DNA from: Frankia torreyi
GTDB lineage: Bacteria; Actinomycetota; Actinomycetes; Frankiales; Frankiaceae
Assembly: GCF_000948395.1 (NCBI RefSeq)
Contig: NZ_JYFN01000036.1
Location: 1 to 43,363, forward strand
DNA: 43,363 bases
Reading direction: 5' to 3'
Part shown: positions 30,315-38,666 of the stretch, in pieces
Position numbering within the stretch: the stretch's first letter is position 1
Layout of the letters: the number at the start of each line of letters is the position of its first letter
The notes under the pieces: model-generated
Seen by the model: only the letters and a program-made list of their open reading frames with translations
What the model was told of the DNA's origin: nothing
Database searches by the model: none
Position numbers and translations under genes: made by a program

Positions 30315-30374
30315 GACGTCGGGCCGGCGGGCGTCGGGCGGGCGGGCGTCGGGCGGGCGAGCGTCGGGCGGGCG
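30315..30374. repeat. Four tandem 15-base repeats
   Basis: Four head-to-tail copies of a 15-base unit (consensus GGCGTCGGGCGGGCG) lie at 30315-30329, 30330-30344, 30345-30359 and 30360-30374, with 1-3 differences between copies. They occupy most of the 311-base gap between the PLD gene and the SGNH gene, about 50 bases before the latter's ribosome site. No gene is seen here. The repeats read open in several frames only because of composition. Confidence 0.85.
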
Positions 30375-30425
30375 AGCGATGCCGGGAGAGCGCCGCGGGT
30401 GGGGCGCGTCGAGGAAGGGCGCAGC

Positions 30426-31244
30426 GTGCGGATCGGACGGCTGGGCCCGATCGGCTGGTTGTTCGTGGTCGCGGTCGTGCTCGTGACGGGAGCGGTGGCC
30501 GTCAACCGCACCTCGCACGACCACCCGCGGGTGGCGATGTGGGGCGACTCGTTGGCCTGGGAGGCGGGTGCGTCGTTCAGCCGGACGGTGCGCGCCGACG
30601 GTCACAGCCAGGTCCTGGTGCGCACCTGGGGTGGCACCGCCGCCTGCGACTGGCTGACCGACATCCACGACCAGGCCCGACGCTGGCGGCCGACCGTGGC
30701 CGCGCTGGCCTTCTCCGGTAACCAGGGCACGGCGTGCATGCAGGGACGTGACCTGGTGACCGCCTACCGGGAGGACGTCACCCGGGCGGTCGAGCTGCTG
30801 ACCGGCCGGGGCGCCGAGGTCGTCCTCGTCGACGCCCCGCCCCGGCGCGACCAGCCGGTCGACGCCGCCGGGCTCACCCCGCTGGACCGGGTGTGGCGGC
30901 AGATCGCCGCGACCCACCAGCACACCCGCGTCGCCCCCGCCGGCCGGGCGATCACCGCCGGCGGACGCTTCACCACGACGCTGCCGTGCATCGCCGGGGA
31001 GACCTGCGGCCCCGGCGGGATGGTCACGGTACGCAGCCCGGACGGCACCCACTTCTGCCCGTTGGTCCAGCCGCCGATGACCGCCTGCCCGGTGCCCTCC
31101 CCCGGCGCGGTCCGCTACGGCACCGCGATCGCCCGTGCGACCCTCGACCGGCCCGCCGGCACCGGTGGCAGCGGCAGCAGCGGCACCGGCGACGACGAGC
31201 AGCGGGTGGCCGGCGCGCCAGGCGGGCACCCATCGCGGTCCTAG
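30426..31244 (+). CDS. Membrane-anchored SGNH/GDSL hydrolase-like protein
   Basis: Protein of 272 residues with one N-terminal membrane helix (about 8-26, IGWLFVVAVVLVTGAVAV) and an exterior SGNH-hydrolase domain. Block I is AMWGDSLAW (nucleophile Ser), a block III-like FSGNQGT carries the Asn, and block V is DGTHFCP (Asp-x2-His). This is the catalytic set for esterases and O-acyl transferases or hydrolases acting on glycans. Four Cys in the C-terminal half may form disulfides. GTG 30426 has GAGGAAGG seven bases upstream; longer frames run through the 15-base repeats and are rejected. The tail is Gly/Ser-rich. A likely role is removing or moving acyl groups on a surface polymer (inference). 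Confidence 0.82.
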   Translation: MRIGRLGPIGWLFVVAVVLVTGAVAVNRTSHDHPRVAMWGDSLAWEAGASFSRTVRADGHSQVLVRTWGGTAACDWLTDIHDQARRWRPTVAALAFSGNQGTACMQGRDLVTAYREDVTRAVELLTGRGAEVVLVDAPPRRDQPVDAAGLTPLDRVWRQIAATHQHTRVAPAGRAITAGGRFTTTLPCIAGETCGPGGMVTVRSPDGTHFCPLVQPPMTACPVPSPGAVRYGTAIARATLDRPAGTGGSGSSGTGDDEQRVAGAPGGHPSRS

Positions 31245-31291
31245 CCGGTCCGTCAGCCACGCCGGTCCGTCAGCCACGCCGGTCCGTCAGC
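31244..31291. repeat. 17-base tandem repeat after the SGNH gene
   Basis: GCCGGTCCGTCAGCCAC occurs at 31244-31260 and 31261-31277, with a partial third copy to 31291. It begins at the last base of the SGNH stop codon. The following stretch to 31639 is AT-richer than its surroundings (31370-31560) and shows no gene that I can support. Confidence 0.85.
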
Positions 31292-31639
31292 GGCCGCTGG
31301 CCAGCGCCCCCGCGCGGGCACGGAATCGACCAGGTCAGGACGCCTCACCGAGCGATTCCCACCCGCCTCGTGATGCCGAGTAGTCAAATGTCGACTCTGA
31401 CCGGCAACCCCATGACTCCAGCCACTACCGCCTGTCCCCAGCAGGATTCCCGGCCAGATTGCGGCCAGATCGTGCCGAGGCTTCGGTACGGTTTTTCGGC
31501 CAGAAACCGGCATTACACCTCGGCACGATTCCGTGCACAACTCATTACAGAAAGATACGAAGGGCGTGGCGGCCGGTAGGGGCGCAGAACCGCAAGGCGA
31601 TCCCTGCCAGCCAACCCCCTTGGCCGCTGACCGCTGACG

Positions 31640-31697
31640 GCTCAGGGCGTCCAGCAGCTCAGGGCGTCCAGCAGCTCAGGGCATCCAGCGGCTCAGG
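31640..31697. repeat. 17-base tandem repeat after the 105-residue gene
   Basis: GCTCAGGGCGTCCAGCA recurs at 31640-31656 and 31657-31673, then with two changes at 31674-31690, and partly to about 31697. It sits directly at and beyond the stop of the minus-strand 105-residue gene, in the position of a transcript end. Confidence 0.85.
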
Positions 31698-32010
31698 CGA
31701 CCCGGCGGCCGGTCGTGGCCATCCGCCGCCCGGTCACCGAGCGTCGGTGCACGCCCAGGTCGTCGCGCCACGACAGGTAGGTGCGGTCGGACATGCCGAT
31801 GACGGACAGCCTGTCGGCCAGGTCGGCGGCGAGCGCCTCGACCTCCTGCGGGTGGTAGACCCGCACGGCGAGACCATGCTGGTCGACGGAGGTGATCCCC
31901 GCCCGGTCCCCCAGGCTGGCGTCGAGCTGATCGGCGAGCTCGTCCGGGCCCGCGATCCCGCGGGGCAGCTCCGGCCATGCGACGTCAACGACCAGACCGT
32001 ACGTGGTCAT
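31693..32010 (-). CDS. Hypothetical protein
   Basis: Small soluble protein of 105 residues that I do not recognise. ATG 32010 has GGAGGAGGGG four bases upstream, a strong ribosome site, so it is probably a real gene. The sequence is mixed alpha/beta (TTYGLVVDVAWPELPRGIAG, then VEALAADLADRLSVIGMSD) and ends in an Arg-rich tail. It lies 115 bases downstream of the ABC exporter on the same strand and could be in its transcript. A short CCCC/GGGG stem at 32106-32120 lies between them. Confidence 0.65.
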   Translation of the reverse strand: MTTYGLVVDVAWPELPRGIAGPDELADQLDASLGDRAGITSVDQHGLAVRVYHPQEVEALAADLADRLSVIGMSDRTYLSWRDDLGVHRRSVTGRRMATTGRRVA

Positions 32011-32125
32011 GAGTCCCCTCCTCCGATGGACGTCGCCGTCCCGGCCGCATCGGCGGGACCGGCAGGGTAACCGGCGGACATTCGTCCATCCCTGCAGAGA
32101 ACATCCCCACCGGCGGGGGATCGAA

Positions 32126-35100
32126 TCATGACATTACGGAATGGTCCGCCATTCCGGACTCCGTCGGCGCCTCGCCGATCTGGCGGCCAGCCCCCGACGG
32201 CCCGGCGTCGGGCGGTGCGGCGTCGGCGGTGAAGGCCGCCCACAGGCGGGCGTAGGGGCCGCCGGCGTGGAGGAGCTCGGCGTGCGTCCCCTGCTCGGCG
32301 ACGCGGCCGTCGGCCATCACCACCACCCGGTCGGCGCGGGCGGCGGTGGTGAGCCGGTGGGCGATGACGATCGTGGTCCGCCGGGTGGTGACCGCCTCGG
32401 CGGCGGCGGTGACCGCCGCCTCGGTGGCGAGGTCCAGGGCGGCGGTCGCCTCGTCGAACAGCAGGATGTCGGGGTCGGCGAGCTCGGCGCGGGCGAGCGC
32501 CAGGAGCTGGCGCTGCCCGGCGGACAGTCCACGCCCCCGCTCGCCGACGGGATGGTCGTAGCCGTCGGGCAGGGTGTCGATGAAAGTGTCGGCGCCGACC
32601 GCGCGGGCCGCGGCCCGCACCTCGTCGTCGGCGGCGTCGGGCCGGGCGTAGGCGATGGCGTCGCGGATCGTGCCGGAGAACACGAACGGCTCCTGCGGGA
32701 CGACACCGAGCCGGCGGCGGTAGGCCGACAGGTCGAACTCACGCAGGTCGACGCCGTCGATCCGGATCGCCCCGCCGGTGACGTCGTAGTACCGGGCGAT
32801 GAGCTTGACCACGGTGGACTTGCCCGCGCCCGTCTCACCGACGAACGCGACGGTCTCGCCGGGGGCGATGCGCAGGCTCACCCCGTCGACGGCGTTCCCC
32901 GCCGGGCGCTGCGTGCCGGCCGCACCGGCCGCACCCGCCGCGCCACCAGCGCCCCCGGTGCCCGCCGCGCCACCGGCGATGGTGTAGGCGAAGTGGACGT
33001 CGTCCAGCACCACCTCGCCGGACAGGCGGCCGACCGGGCGGGGGTGCTCGGCCGGCGGCGTCGACGTCGGGGTGCGCAGCAGGTCGGACAGCCGGCGCAG
33101 GCCGACCATCGCCTGCTGGTAGCCGTCGAACACCTGGGAAAGCTGCTGCACCGGTGAGAAGAACAGGTTGACGTACAGCAGAAAGGCGAGCAACGCACCC
33201 GCCGAAAGCGATCCGTGCACGGCGAGATGCGCGCCGATGCCCAGCACGAGGGCGCCCGCGATCCGGGAGAGGAACTCCACGAAGGGGAAGTACAGGGCGA
33301 TCATCCGTTGTGCCCGCATCCGCGAACGTCGGTAGGAGTCGGCGAGCCCGCGGAACCGCTCCTGGTTGACCCGCTCCCGTCCGAACGCCTGCGCGACGCG
33401 CAGCCCCGTCAGGTTCTCCTGCAGGGAGGCGTTGACGGCGCTGACCCGCTCCCGGGACTCGGTGTAGGCGGCCGACGAGCGGCGCCGGAACACCACCGTC
33501 ACCGCGATCAGCACCGGCAGCACGGCGATGACCACGAGGGCGAGCTGGGCGTCGAGCAGCAGCAGCGCGATCAGCACGCCGAAGAAGGACAGCAGGCTGA
33601 CGATCGCGGTGACCAGGCCGGTCTGCAGGAACGTCGACAGGGCGTCGACGTCGGTCGTCATCCGGGTCATGATCCGCCCGGCCAGTTCGCGCTCGTAGTA
33701 GTCGAGCCCGAGTCGCTGCAACTGCGCGAACGTCTTGACCCGCAGCACGTAGAGCAGCCGCTCGCCCATTCGGCCGGTGACCCGGGTCTGCCAGATCTGG
33801 ACGAGCCAGTCGGCGAGGGTGACGGCGAGCGCGACGCCCGCGGTGGCGAACAGAACACCGCGCGCCTGCGCGCTCACGCCCGCGTCGACCGCGTGGCGCA
33901 CCAGCGCCGGCACGGTGAGGCCGGCGACGGCGTCGAGGGCGACCAGCAGCAGCCCCACCACGAGCGGGACGCGCACCCAGGACAGCAGCCGGCGCAGCGT
34001 GAAGTCCGGGTCGGGCGCCGCGGCGGCGGCCTGGTCGACCCGCGGGTCGTCGCGGGCCGGCGGCAGGGCGTCGACCCTGGCGAGCAGCTCCGGCGTCGCC
34101 GGCACGTCCCCGAACGCCCCGCCCCCGCTGAGCACCCGTCCCGATCGTCCCCCGCCGAACCCGCGTCCCCCCGGAACGGAGCCGAACCCACGCCCCGACG
34201 GCGCCGCCCCGAAGCCCGAGCCCGACGGCGCCGCGCCGAACGCCCGGCCGGACGGCGGCCTGCCGGTGTCTTCCGTCACCACCAAGCCGGGCGGCTGGAC
34301 GAGCTGCTCTTCCTGGTCTTCCTCGGCGTCCTCGGCGAGGGTGTCGCCGGGGCCGGCGAGCAGGCGGCGGAACAGCGGGCTGCGGGCGGCCAGCTCGTCC
34401 TCGGTGCCGACGTCGACGATCCGGCCGGCGTCGAGTACCGCGATCCGGTCGGCGAGGTGCAGGGTGGAGCGGCGATGCGCGATGAGCAGGGTGGTCCGTC
34501 CGCGCATGACCTCGCGCAGCGTGGCGTGGATCGCGGCCTCGATGCGGGCGTCGATCGCGGAGGTGGCGTCGTCGAGCAGCAGCACCCGCGGGTCGGACAG
34601 CAGGGCGCGGGCGAGCGCGACCCGCTGGCGCTGCCCGCCGGAGAGGGTCAGGCCCTGCTCGCCGACGACGGTGTCGTAGCCGTTCGGCAGGTCGCGGATG
34701 AAGCCGTCGGCCTGCGCCGCCTGCGCCGCGGCGACGATCTGGTCGTCGGTGGCGTCCGGCCGGCCGTAGGAGATGTTCGACCGAACCGTGTCGGAGAACA
34801 GGAAGCTGTCCTCGAACACCACCCCGATCTGGGCGCGCAGCGAGGCCAGCGTCAGCGTGCGGACGTCGTGGCCGTCGAGGCGGACCGTGCCGGCCTGCGG
34901 GTCGTAGAAGCGGGGCAGGAGCTGGGAGATCGTCGACTTGCCGGAGCCGGAGGTGCCGACGAGGGCCACCGTCTCGCCCGGGGAGATGCGCAGGCTGATG
35001 TCGCGCAGCACCGGCCGCGACGGCTGGTAGCCGAAGGTCACCCCGTCCAGCTCGATCAGCCCGCGGGCGGTGTCGAGGACGGTGGCGTCCGGCGCGTCGG

Positions 35101-36433
35101 TGATCGCCGGGTGGGAGTCGATGATCTCGAAGATGCGCACCGTGCTGGCCTTGGCCTGCTGGCCGACGGTGAGCAGGCCGGCCAGCGTGCGGGTCGGGCC
35201 GATGAGTGCCCCGAGGTAGGTGCTGAAGGCGAGGAAGGTACCGAGGGTGATCCGGTCGGTCAGCGCCAGCCAGCCGCCGAGCGCCAGCACGGCGACCTGC
35301 CCGAGCGCGGGCACGGCCTGCATCGCCGCACCGAACCGGCTGGTGATCCTCACGGCCCGCATCCGCAGCGCGAACAGCGTCCGGGCATGCCCGGCGAGCC
35401 GGTCGAGCTCCCGGTCCTCCTGCCCGAAGCCCTTCACCACCCGGACGCCCGCGACCGCCTCCTCGACGGCCCCCGCGACCTCGCCGGCCTGCTGCTGGGC
35501 CGCCCAGGTGGCGGGGAAGACGGTCCTGCGCGCCCGGAAGCCGAGCAGGAACAGCGCCGGCCCCATGGCGAGGGCGATGAGGGTCAGCAGCGGCGACAGC
35601 CACGCCATCGCGACCAGGGAGGCGACGAACAGCACCAGGTTGCCGGCGACCATCGGCAGGTACGACAGCAGTCCCTGGATGGCGCCGACGTCCGAGATCG
35701 CCCGGCTGACCACCTGACCGGTCTGGACCTGGTCCTGCCGGGCCCCGTCGAGCCGCTCGATGGTGCTGAAAACCTCGTCACGCAGATCGTACTGGACGTC
35801 GAGCGACAGCCGGCCGCCCACGTACCGCCGCACGAACGCGGTGGCGAAAATGGCCACACCGGCGGCGAGCAGGACGACCAGGTACGGCGTCAGCGAGTGC
35901 CGGTGGGTGACGACGACGTTGTCGATGACCTGCCGCTCGACCAGCGGGACGGCGGCGGTGACGAGCGTGCCGAGCAGCGCCGCGCCGAACGCGAGGATGA
36001 CGTTGCGGCGGTAGACCATGACCTGCCGCCCGAGCCGCCGCAGCCAGCGATCCGGCTGGTCACGCTGCGGTGCGTCCGCTCGGGCCGGCCTCTCGCCCGC
36101 CGCCGGGCCACGGCTCGTCGCCGTGCTGTCTCTCACCGCAGGGCTCTCGCTCGCCGGCGCGATCTCGCTCGCCGCCGGGGTCTCGGCTGTCGGCGGCGGG
36201 TCCGTCGTTGCGGCGGGGCGGCGGCCCTGGTGCGGAAGCTCCGATCCGCCCGGTTGAGGCGGATCGGCAGCGGGATGCGCGGAGCGAGACGGCCCACCGG
36301 CGAGGCGAGGCGTCTCGGCTGAGGATGGTTCGGGGCTCGCGGTGGACCTCCAGGTCAGCAGGTTCCGACGGATCCGGCCGTGCGCGGGCGGGGCGCGGGC
36401 GCCAGCATCGGACGCGCGGGCCGCGGGCGGCAC
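32126..36433 (-). CDS. Fused ABC exporter (two TMD-NBD half-transporters in one chain)
   Basis: A 1435-residue type IV ABC exporter with order TMD1-NBD1-linker-TMD2-NBD2. NBD1 has Walker A GTSGSGKST (near 496), signature LSGGQ and Walker B VLLLDDATSAID (near 621). NBD2 has GETGAGKST (near 1200), signature LSAGQ and ILLFDEATAALD (near 1328). NBD1's catalytic Glu is Asp and NBD2's signature is altered. The site made by NBD1 Walker motifs and NBD2 signature is therefore degenerate, while the other is canonical, as in heterodimeric exporters. The 730-830 linker is Gly/Ser/Arg-rich (repeats such as GFGAAPSGRGFG). The first ~130 residues are low-complexity and the GTG 36433 start has no ribosome site, so a start nearer residue 100-140 is possible. 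The substrate is unknown. Confidence 0.9.
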   Translation of the reverse strand: MPPAARASDAGARAPPAHGRIRRNLLTWRSTASPEPSSAETPRLAGGPSRSAHPAADPPQPGGSELPHQGRRPAATTDPPPTAETPAASEIAPASESPAVRDSTATSRGPAAGERPARADAPQRDQPDRWLRRLGRQVMVYRRNVILAFGAALLGTLVTAAVPLVERQVIDNVVVTHRHSLTPYLVVLLAAGVAIFATAFVRRYVGGRLSLDVQYDLRDEVFSTIERLDGARQDQVQTGQVVSRAISDVGAIQGLLSYLPMVAGNLVLFVASLVAMAWLSPLLTLIALAMGPALFLLGFRARRTVFPATWAAQQQAGEVAGAVEEAVAGVRVVKGFGQEDRELDRLAGHARTLFALRMRAVRITSRFGAAMQAVPALGQVAVLALGGWLALTDRITLGTFLAFSTYLGALIGPTRTLAGLLTVGQQAKASTVRIFEIIDSHPAITDAPDATVLDTARGLIELDGVTFGYQPSRPVLRDISLRISPGETVALVGTSGSGKSTISQLLPRFYDPQAGTVRLDGHDVRTLTLASLRAQIGVVFEDSFLFSDTVRSNISYGRPDATDDQIVAAAQAAQADGFIRDLPNGYDTVVGEQGLTLSGGQRQRVALARALLSDPRVLLLDDATSAIDARIEAAIHATLREVMRGRTTLLIAHRRSTLHLADRIAVLDAGRIVDVGTEDELAARSPLFRRLLAGPGDTLAEDAEEDQEEQLVQPPGLVVTEDTGRPPSGRAFGAAPSGSGFGAAPSGRGFGSVPGGRGFGGGRSGRVLSGGGAFGDVPATPELLARVDALPPARDDPRVDQAAAAAPDPDFTLRRLLSWVRVPLVVGLLLVALDAVAGLTVPALVRHAVDAGVSAQARGVLFATAGVALAVTLADWLVQIWQTRVTGRMGERLLYVLRVKTFAQLQRLGLDYYERELAGRIMTRMTTDVDALSTFLQTGLVTAIVSLLSFFGVLIALLLLDAQLALVVIAVLPVLIAVTVVFRRRSSAAYTESRERVSAVNASLQENLTGLRVAQAFGRERVNQERFRGLADSYRRSRMRAQRMIALYFPFVEFLSRIAGALVLGIGAHLAVHGSLSAGALLAFLLYVNLFFSPVQQLSQVFDGYQQAMVGLRRLSDLLRTPTSTPPAEHPRPVGRLSGEVVLDDVHFAYTIAGGAAGTGGAGGAAGAAGAAGTQRPAGNAVDGVSLRIAPGETVAFVGETGAGKSTVVKLIARYYDVTGGAIRIDGVDLREFDLSAYRRRLGVVPQEPFVFSGTIRDAIAYARPDAADDEVRAAARAVGADTFIDTLPDGYDHPVGERGRGLSAGQRQLLALARAELADPDILLFDEATAALDLATEAAVTAAAEAVTTRRTTIVIAHRLTTAARADRVVVMADGRVAEQGTHAELLHAGGPYARLWAAFTADAAPPDAGPSGAGRQIGEAPTESGMADHSVMS

Positions 36434-36694
36434 GGGGACGCCACGGAACGCATCGACGTCAACCTCCAGCCCTGCCCGACCGTACGCCGCACGGCACCCG
36501 GTCGCGGTCAGCTATGTCTATCAGCGAAACATCCCTGGAACCCGGTTGATGCCCGGACCGCTCCGGGCCCGGACCACACCCTGCCCCGGATCCGCCCGTC
36601 CACCCCGCCCCCACCGGGGCCGTCGCCGCCCTCCGCCCGAGCGCCTCGGCCCGCAGGTCCGACCCCCCCCCGACCACACCCCCGCGACGCCTGG

Positions 36695-36700
36695 TAGAGT
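36695..36700 (+). promoter_or_regulatory. -10 element of the tRNA-Lys promoter (candidate)
   Basis: TAGAGT lies 44 bases before the tRNA-Lys gene in a C-rich stretch. The -35 is unclear (GACCAC around 36672). The rest of 36434-36743, between the ABC exporter start and this tRNA, shows no gene. Confidence 0.35.
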
Positions 36701-36743
36701 TCTCCATGTCGACGCGGCAACCGCAGGGGAACGCGAAGGCAAC

Positions 36744-36816
36744 GCGCCGTTAGCTCAATTGGCAGAGCAGCGGACTCTTAATCCGCGGGTTCGGGGTTCA
36801 AGTCCCTGACGGCGCA
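36744..36816 (+). tRNA. tRNA-Lys (CTT anticodon); AICE attachment site
   Basis: Cloverleaf: acceptor GCGCCGT (36744-36750) with ACGGCGC (36809-36815), discriminator A at 36816, anticodon stem GCGGA/TCCGC with loop CTCTTAA (anticodon CTT), and a T-arm with GGTTCAAGT. CCA is not encoded. An integrase gene begins at its 3' side, 168 bases away and pointing toward it. The 3' half of the gene is therefore the likely integration core (attL). Confidence 0.96.
36774..36816. mobile_element. Probable attL core of the AICE in the 3' half of tRNA-Lys
   Basis: Tyrosine integrases of AICEs usually recombine within the anticodon-to-3'-end part of a tRNA gene, and the element restores that part. The integrase is adjacent and Pra, TraB, RepSA and Xis genes follow, so this segment is the expected core. 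The matching attR lies beyond the window, so the exact borders are not proven. Confidence 0.55.
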
Positions 36817-36984
36817 CCCGCTCCCACCAGGTCATATGACTTTCGGTGATGTATTTAGAGTGATCTCTGTACCCAAGTTTGTACCCTAGCTCTTCGCGCC
36901 TCGGTGACAGAGACGGCAGACGCCCCGGGCCGCTGCGCGAGGTACACAGCCATCCGGGGCGCCCCTGGCTCCTTGGGTGCAGCG

Positions 36985-38211
36985 TCAGCCCGCCAGTTCC
37001 TCGCCGTCGTCCTCGTCGGGTTCGTCGTCGTCGCTGTGCGTCGGCTCGCCGAAGATCCGGTCAAGTCGGTCGACCGCGTCGCGCTGCGTCTCGGGCATCA
37101 CGTGGGTGTACGTGTTCATGGTGAGCTGGATCGTGGAGTGCCCGAGCAGCTCCATCACCGTCCGGGCCGGCACCCCCTCGGCGAAGAGCATCGACGCGAA
37201 CGCATGGCGAAGGTCATGCAGCCGAAGCCACGGCAGATCGGCCTGACGGCGCAGGACCTCGAACCGCCGGTTGACGTTGCGCGGCTCCAGGGGCGTGCCG
37301 ACCGACGAGGTGAACACCAGGCCGGTTTCCGTCCACGCGTCGCCGAGCCCCGTCCGTTCCGCGGTCTGCGTGGCGCGGTGTCGCCGCAGGATCGTCACCA
37401 GCCGGGGCGGGATCGGCAGCTTCCGGTGTGAACGGTCCGTCTTCGCCGGGACGAACCGCAACGAGCCGTCCACCCGTTGCAGCGTCTGCCGGACCTGGAG
37501 CGTGGCGCCGCCCAGGTCCACGTCCGTCCAGCGAAGGCCGAGAATTTCACCGCGCCGGAGCCCGAGCATCAGACCGCAGGCGAAGACCGCTTCGAGCCGT
37601 TCACCGCGGAGGACCTCGACGAGCCGGCGTGCCTCTTCCGGCCGCAGCGCGCGCACCTCACGATGGGGCACGGGGGGCGCCTTGACCGCCTTCGCCACGT
37701 TGCGCGCGACCAGGTCGAGCCGTTCGGCTTCCGCCAGGGAGTTGCGGATCAGGCTGTGCACGTGCCGGACACTTCCCGCGGACAGGCCGGCCTTCCTCGC
37801 CGTGCTGACGAGCCGCCGCACGTCCAGCGGCGTGAGCTTGTCGAGCTGGACACGACCGATCACCGGAATGATGTGCGTGTTGATCAGCCAGCGGTAGGCG
37901 CGGAGCGTCGAGGCCCGCGTTCCGTCCCCTTCCTTGATTTCCAGCCACTCCCCCAGCCAGACCGCCGTCGTCCGGCGCTCGGCGGTGACGTTGACGCCGA
38001 GTTCCGCCGCGCGCTTGACCTTGTCGAGCTTCTGCCGGCATTCCTTCTCGGTCTTGGCGTAGACCGTCTTCCGGACGCGTTTACCGCCCTCCCAGCCGAG
38101 ATCCAGGCGACCGACCCACATGCCATCGCTGGACCGCTGAAACAAGGCGCCCTCGCCCTGCGAGCGTCGCCGCTTCTGCCGGTCGTCTCCACCGGCGGAC
38201 CGCGCGGCCAT
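36985..38211 (-). CDS. int: Tyrosine recombinase, AICE integrase
   Basis: Site-specific tyrosine recombinase of 408 residues that integrates and excises the element at tRNA-Lys. It has an N-terminal arm-binding region, a SAM-like core-binding domain (about 80-170), and a catalytic domain with R219 in GLRRGE, H332-x-x-R335 in LHDLRHAF, H358 in LLGHST, and nucleophile Y368 in MNTYTHV. The C-terminus is a run of Asp/Glu. I chose ATG 38211 because it overlaps the stop of the upstream 69-residue gene as TGATG, giving translational coupling; an open frame to 38295 lies inside that gene. Its orientation toward the tRNA is the standard AICE arrangement. Confidence 0.95.
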   Translation of the reverse strand: MAARSAGGDDRQKRRRSQGEGALFQRSSDGMWVGRLDLGWEGGKRVRKTVYAKTEKECRQKLDKVKRAAELGVNVTAERRTTAVWLGEWLEIKEGDGTRASTLRAYRWLINTHIIPVIGRVQLDKLTPLDVRRLVSTARKAGLSAGSVRHVHSLIRNSLAEAERLDLVARNVAKAVKAPPVPHREVRALRPEEARRLVEVLRGERLEAVFACGLMLGLRRGEILGLRWTDVDLGGATLQVRQTLQRVDGSLRFVPAKTDRSHRKLPIPPRLVTILRRHRATQTAERTGLGDAWTETGLVFTSSVGTPLEPRNVNRRFEVLRRQADLPWLRLHDLRHAFASMLFAEGVPARTVMELLGHSTIQLTMNTYTHVMPETQRDAVDRLDRIFGEPTHSDDDEPDEDDGEELAG

Positions 38212-38420
38212 CAGGCCACGTCCAGCGGGTTGCCGCCCGGCCATTCGACCGCGTCGCACCAAGGGCAGCCGTAGGAGCTGTCTTCCATGTCGCACGCGAA
38301 CTTGGTCTCTCCGTCGGCCTGTGGGTAGGTGCGTCCCTGGCCGCGGGCGGCCCGGTCGAGGTGGTCGGTCAGCGCCTGAACGAGAGCAATTCTGGGCGCC
38401 GCCGGGGGGTGGGTGGGCAT
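38211..38420 (-). CDS. Small Cys-containing AICE protein
   Basis: Protein of 69 residues, no family recognised. The C-terminal half has FACDMEDSSYGCPWCDAVEW, with a C-x2-C pair plus an earlier Cys that may bind a metal. The N-terminus is an Ala/Leu-rich helix (IALVQALTDHLDRAARGQG). ATG 38420 has AAGGAG 11 bases upstream; longer frames run into a structured non-coding stretch. Its stop overlaps the integrase start by one base (TGATG), so the two are made together. It could be a recombination or copy-control accessory factor (inference from position only). Confidence 0.7.
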   Translation of the reverse strand: MPTHPPAAPRIALVQALTDHLDRAARGQGRTYPQADGETKFACDMEDSSYGCPWCDAVEWPGGNPLDVA

Positions 38421-38504
38421 GGTGAGCACAGCTCCTTGCCGGAAGAAGAACGGGAACAGGTGCGCGGGCCGCGGGTGGGATTGCCCGGTGCCGGTGGGGT
38501 TCCG

Positions 38505-38635
38505 GTTCTCTGGCGCAGGAATGGTCTGCCGGGGCGCCGGCCGCATCCAGGGCGCTGCGCGTCGCTGCGCGATCGGCCTGCGGCCGACCCTGGACCCGTC
38601 CGACACCCCGACAGCTTCAGGCGCCACCAGAGAAC
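38505..38635. other. Structured intergenic segment in the AICE
   Basis: The 246-base gap between two AICE genes holds nested inverted repeats: GTTCTCTGG (38505-38513) with CCAGAGAAC (38627-38635); inside it CCAGGG (38547-38552) with CCCTGG (38588-38593); and inside that CGGCC/GGCCG (38574-38586). Such a cruciform-like stack could be integrase arm sites, a replication or transfer site, or an RNA structure. No gene is supported here. Confidence 0.45.
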
Positions 38636-38666
38636 GGAAGAAAAATGGGTGGGGCGACAGGTCCCG

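Noticed and set aside
30315-30374. CRISPR array
   Set aside because: Units are 15 bases, head to tail, with no spacers and no cas genes nearby.
31450-31560. Small RNA or hidden gene in the AT-richer stretch
   Set aside because: A short GGTTT/AAACC stem exists, but there is no promoter-terminator pair or coding signal that I can support.
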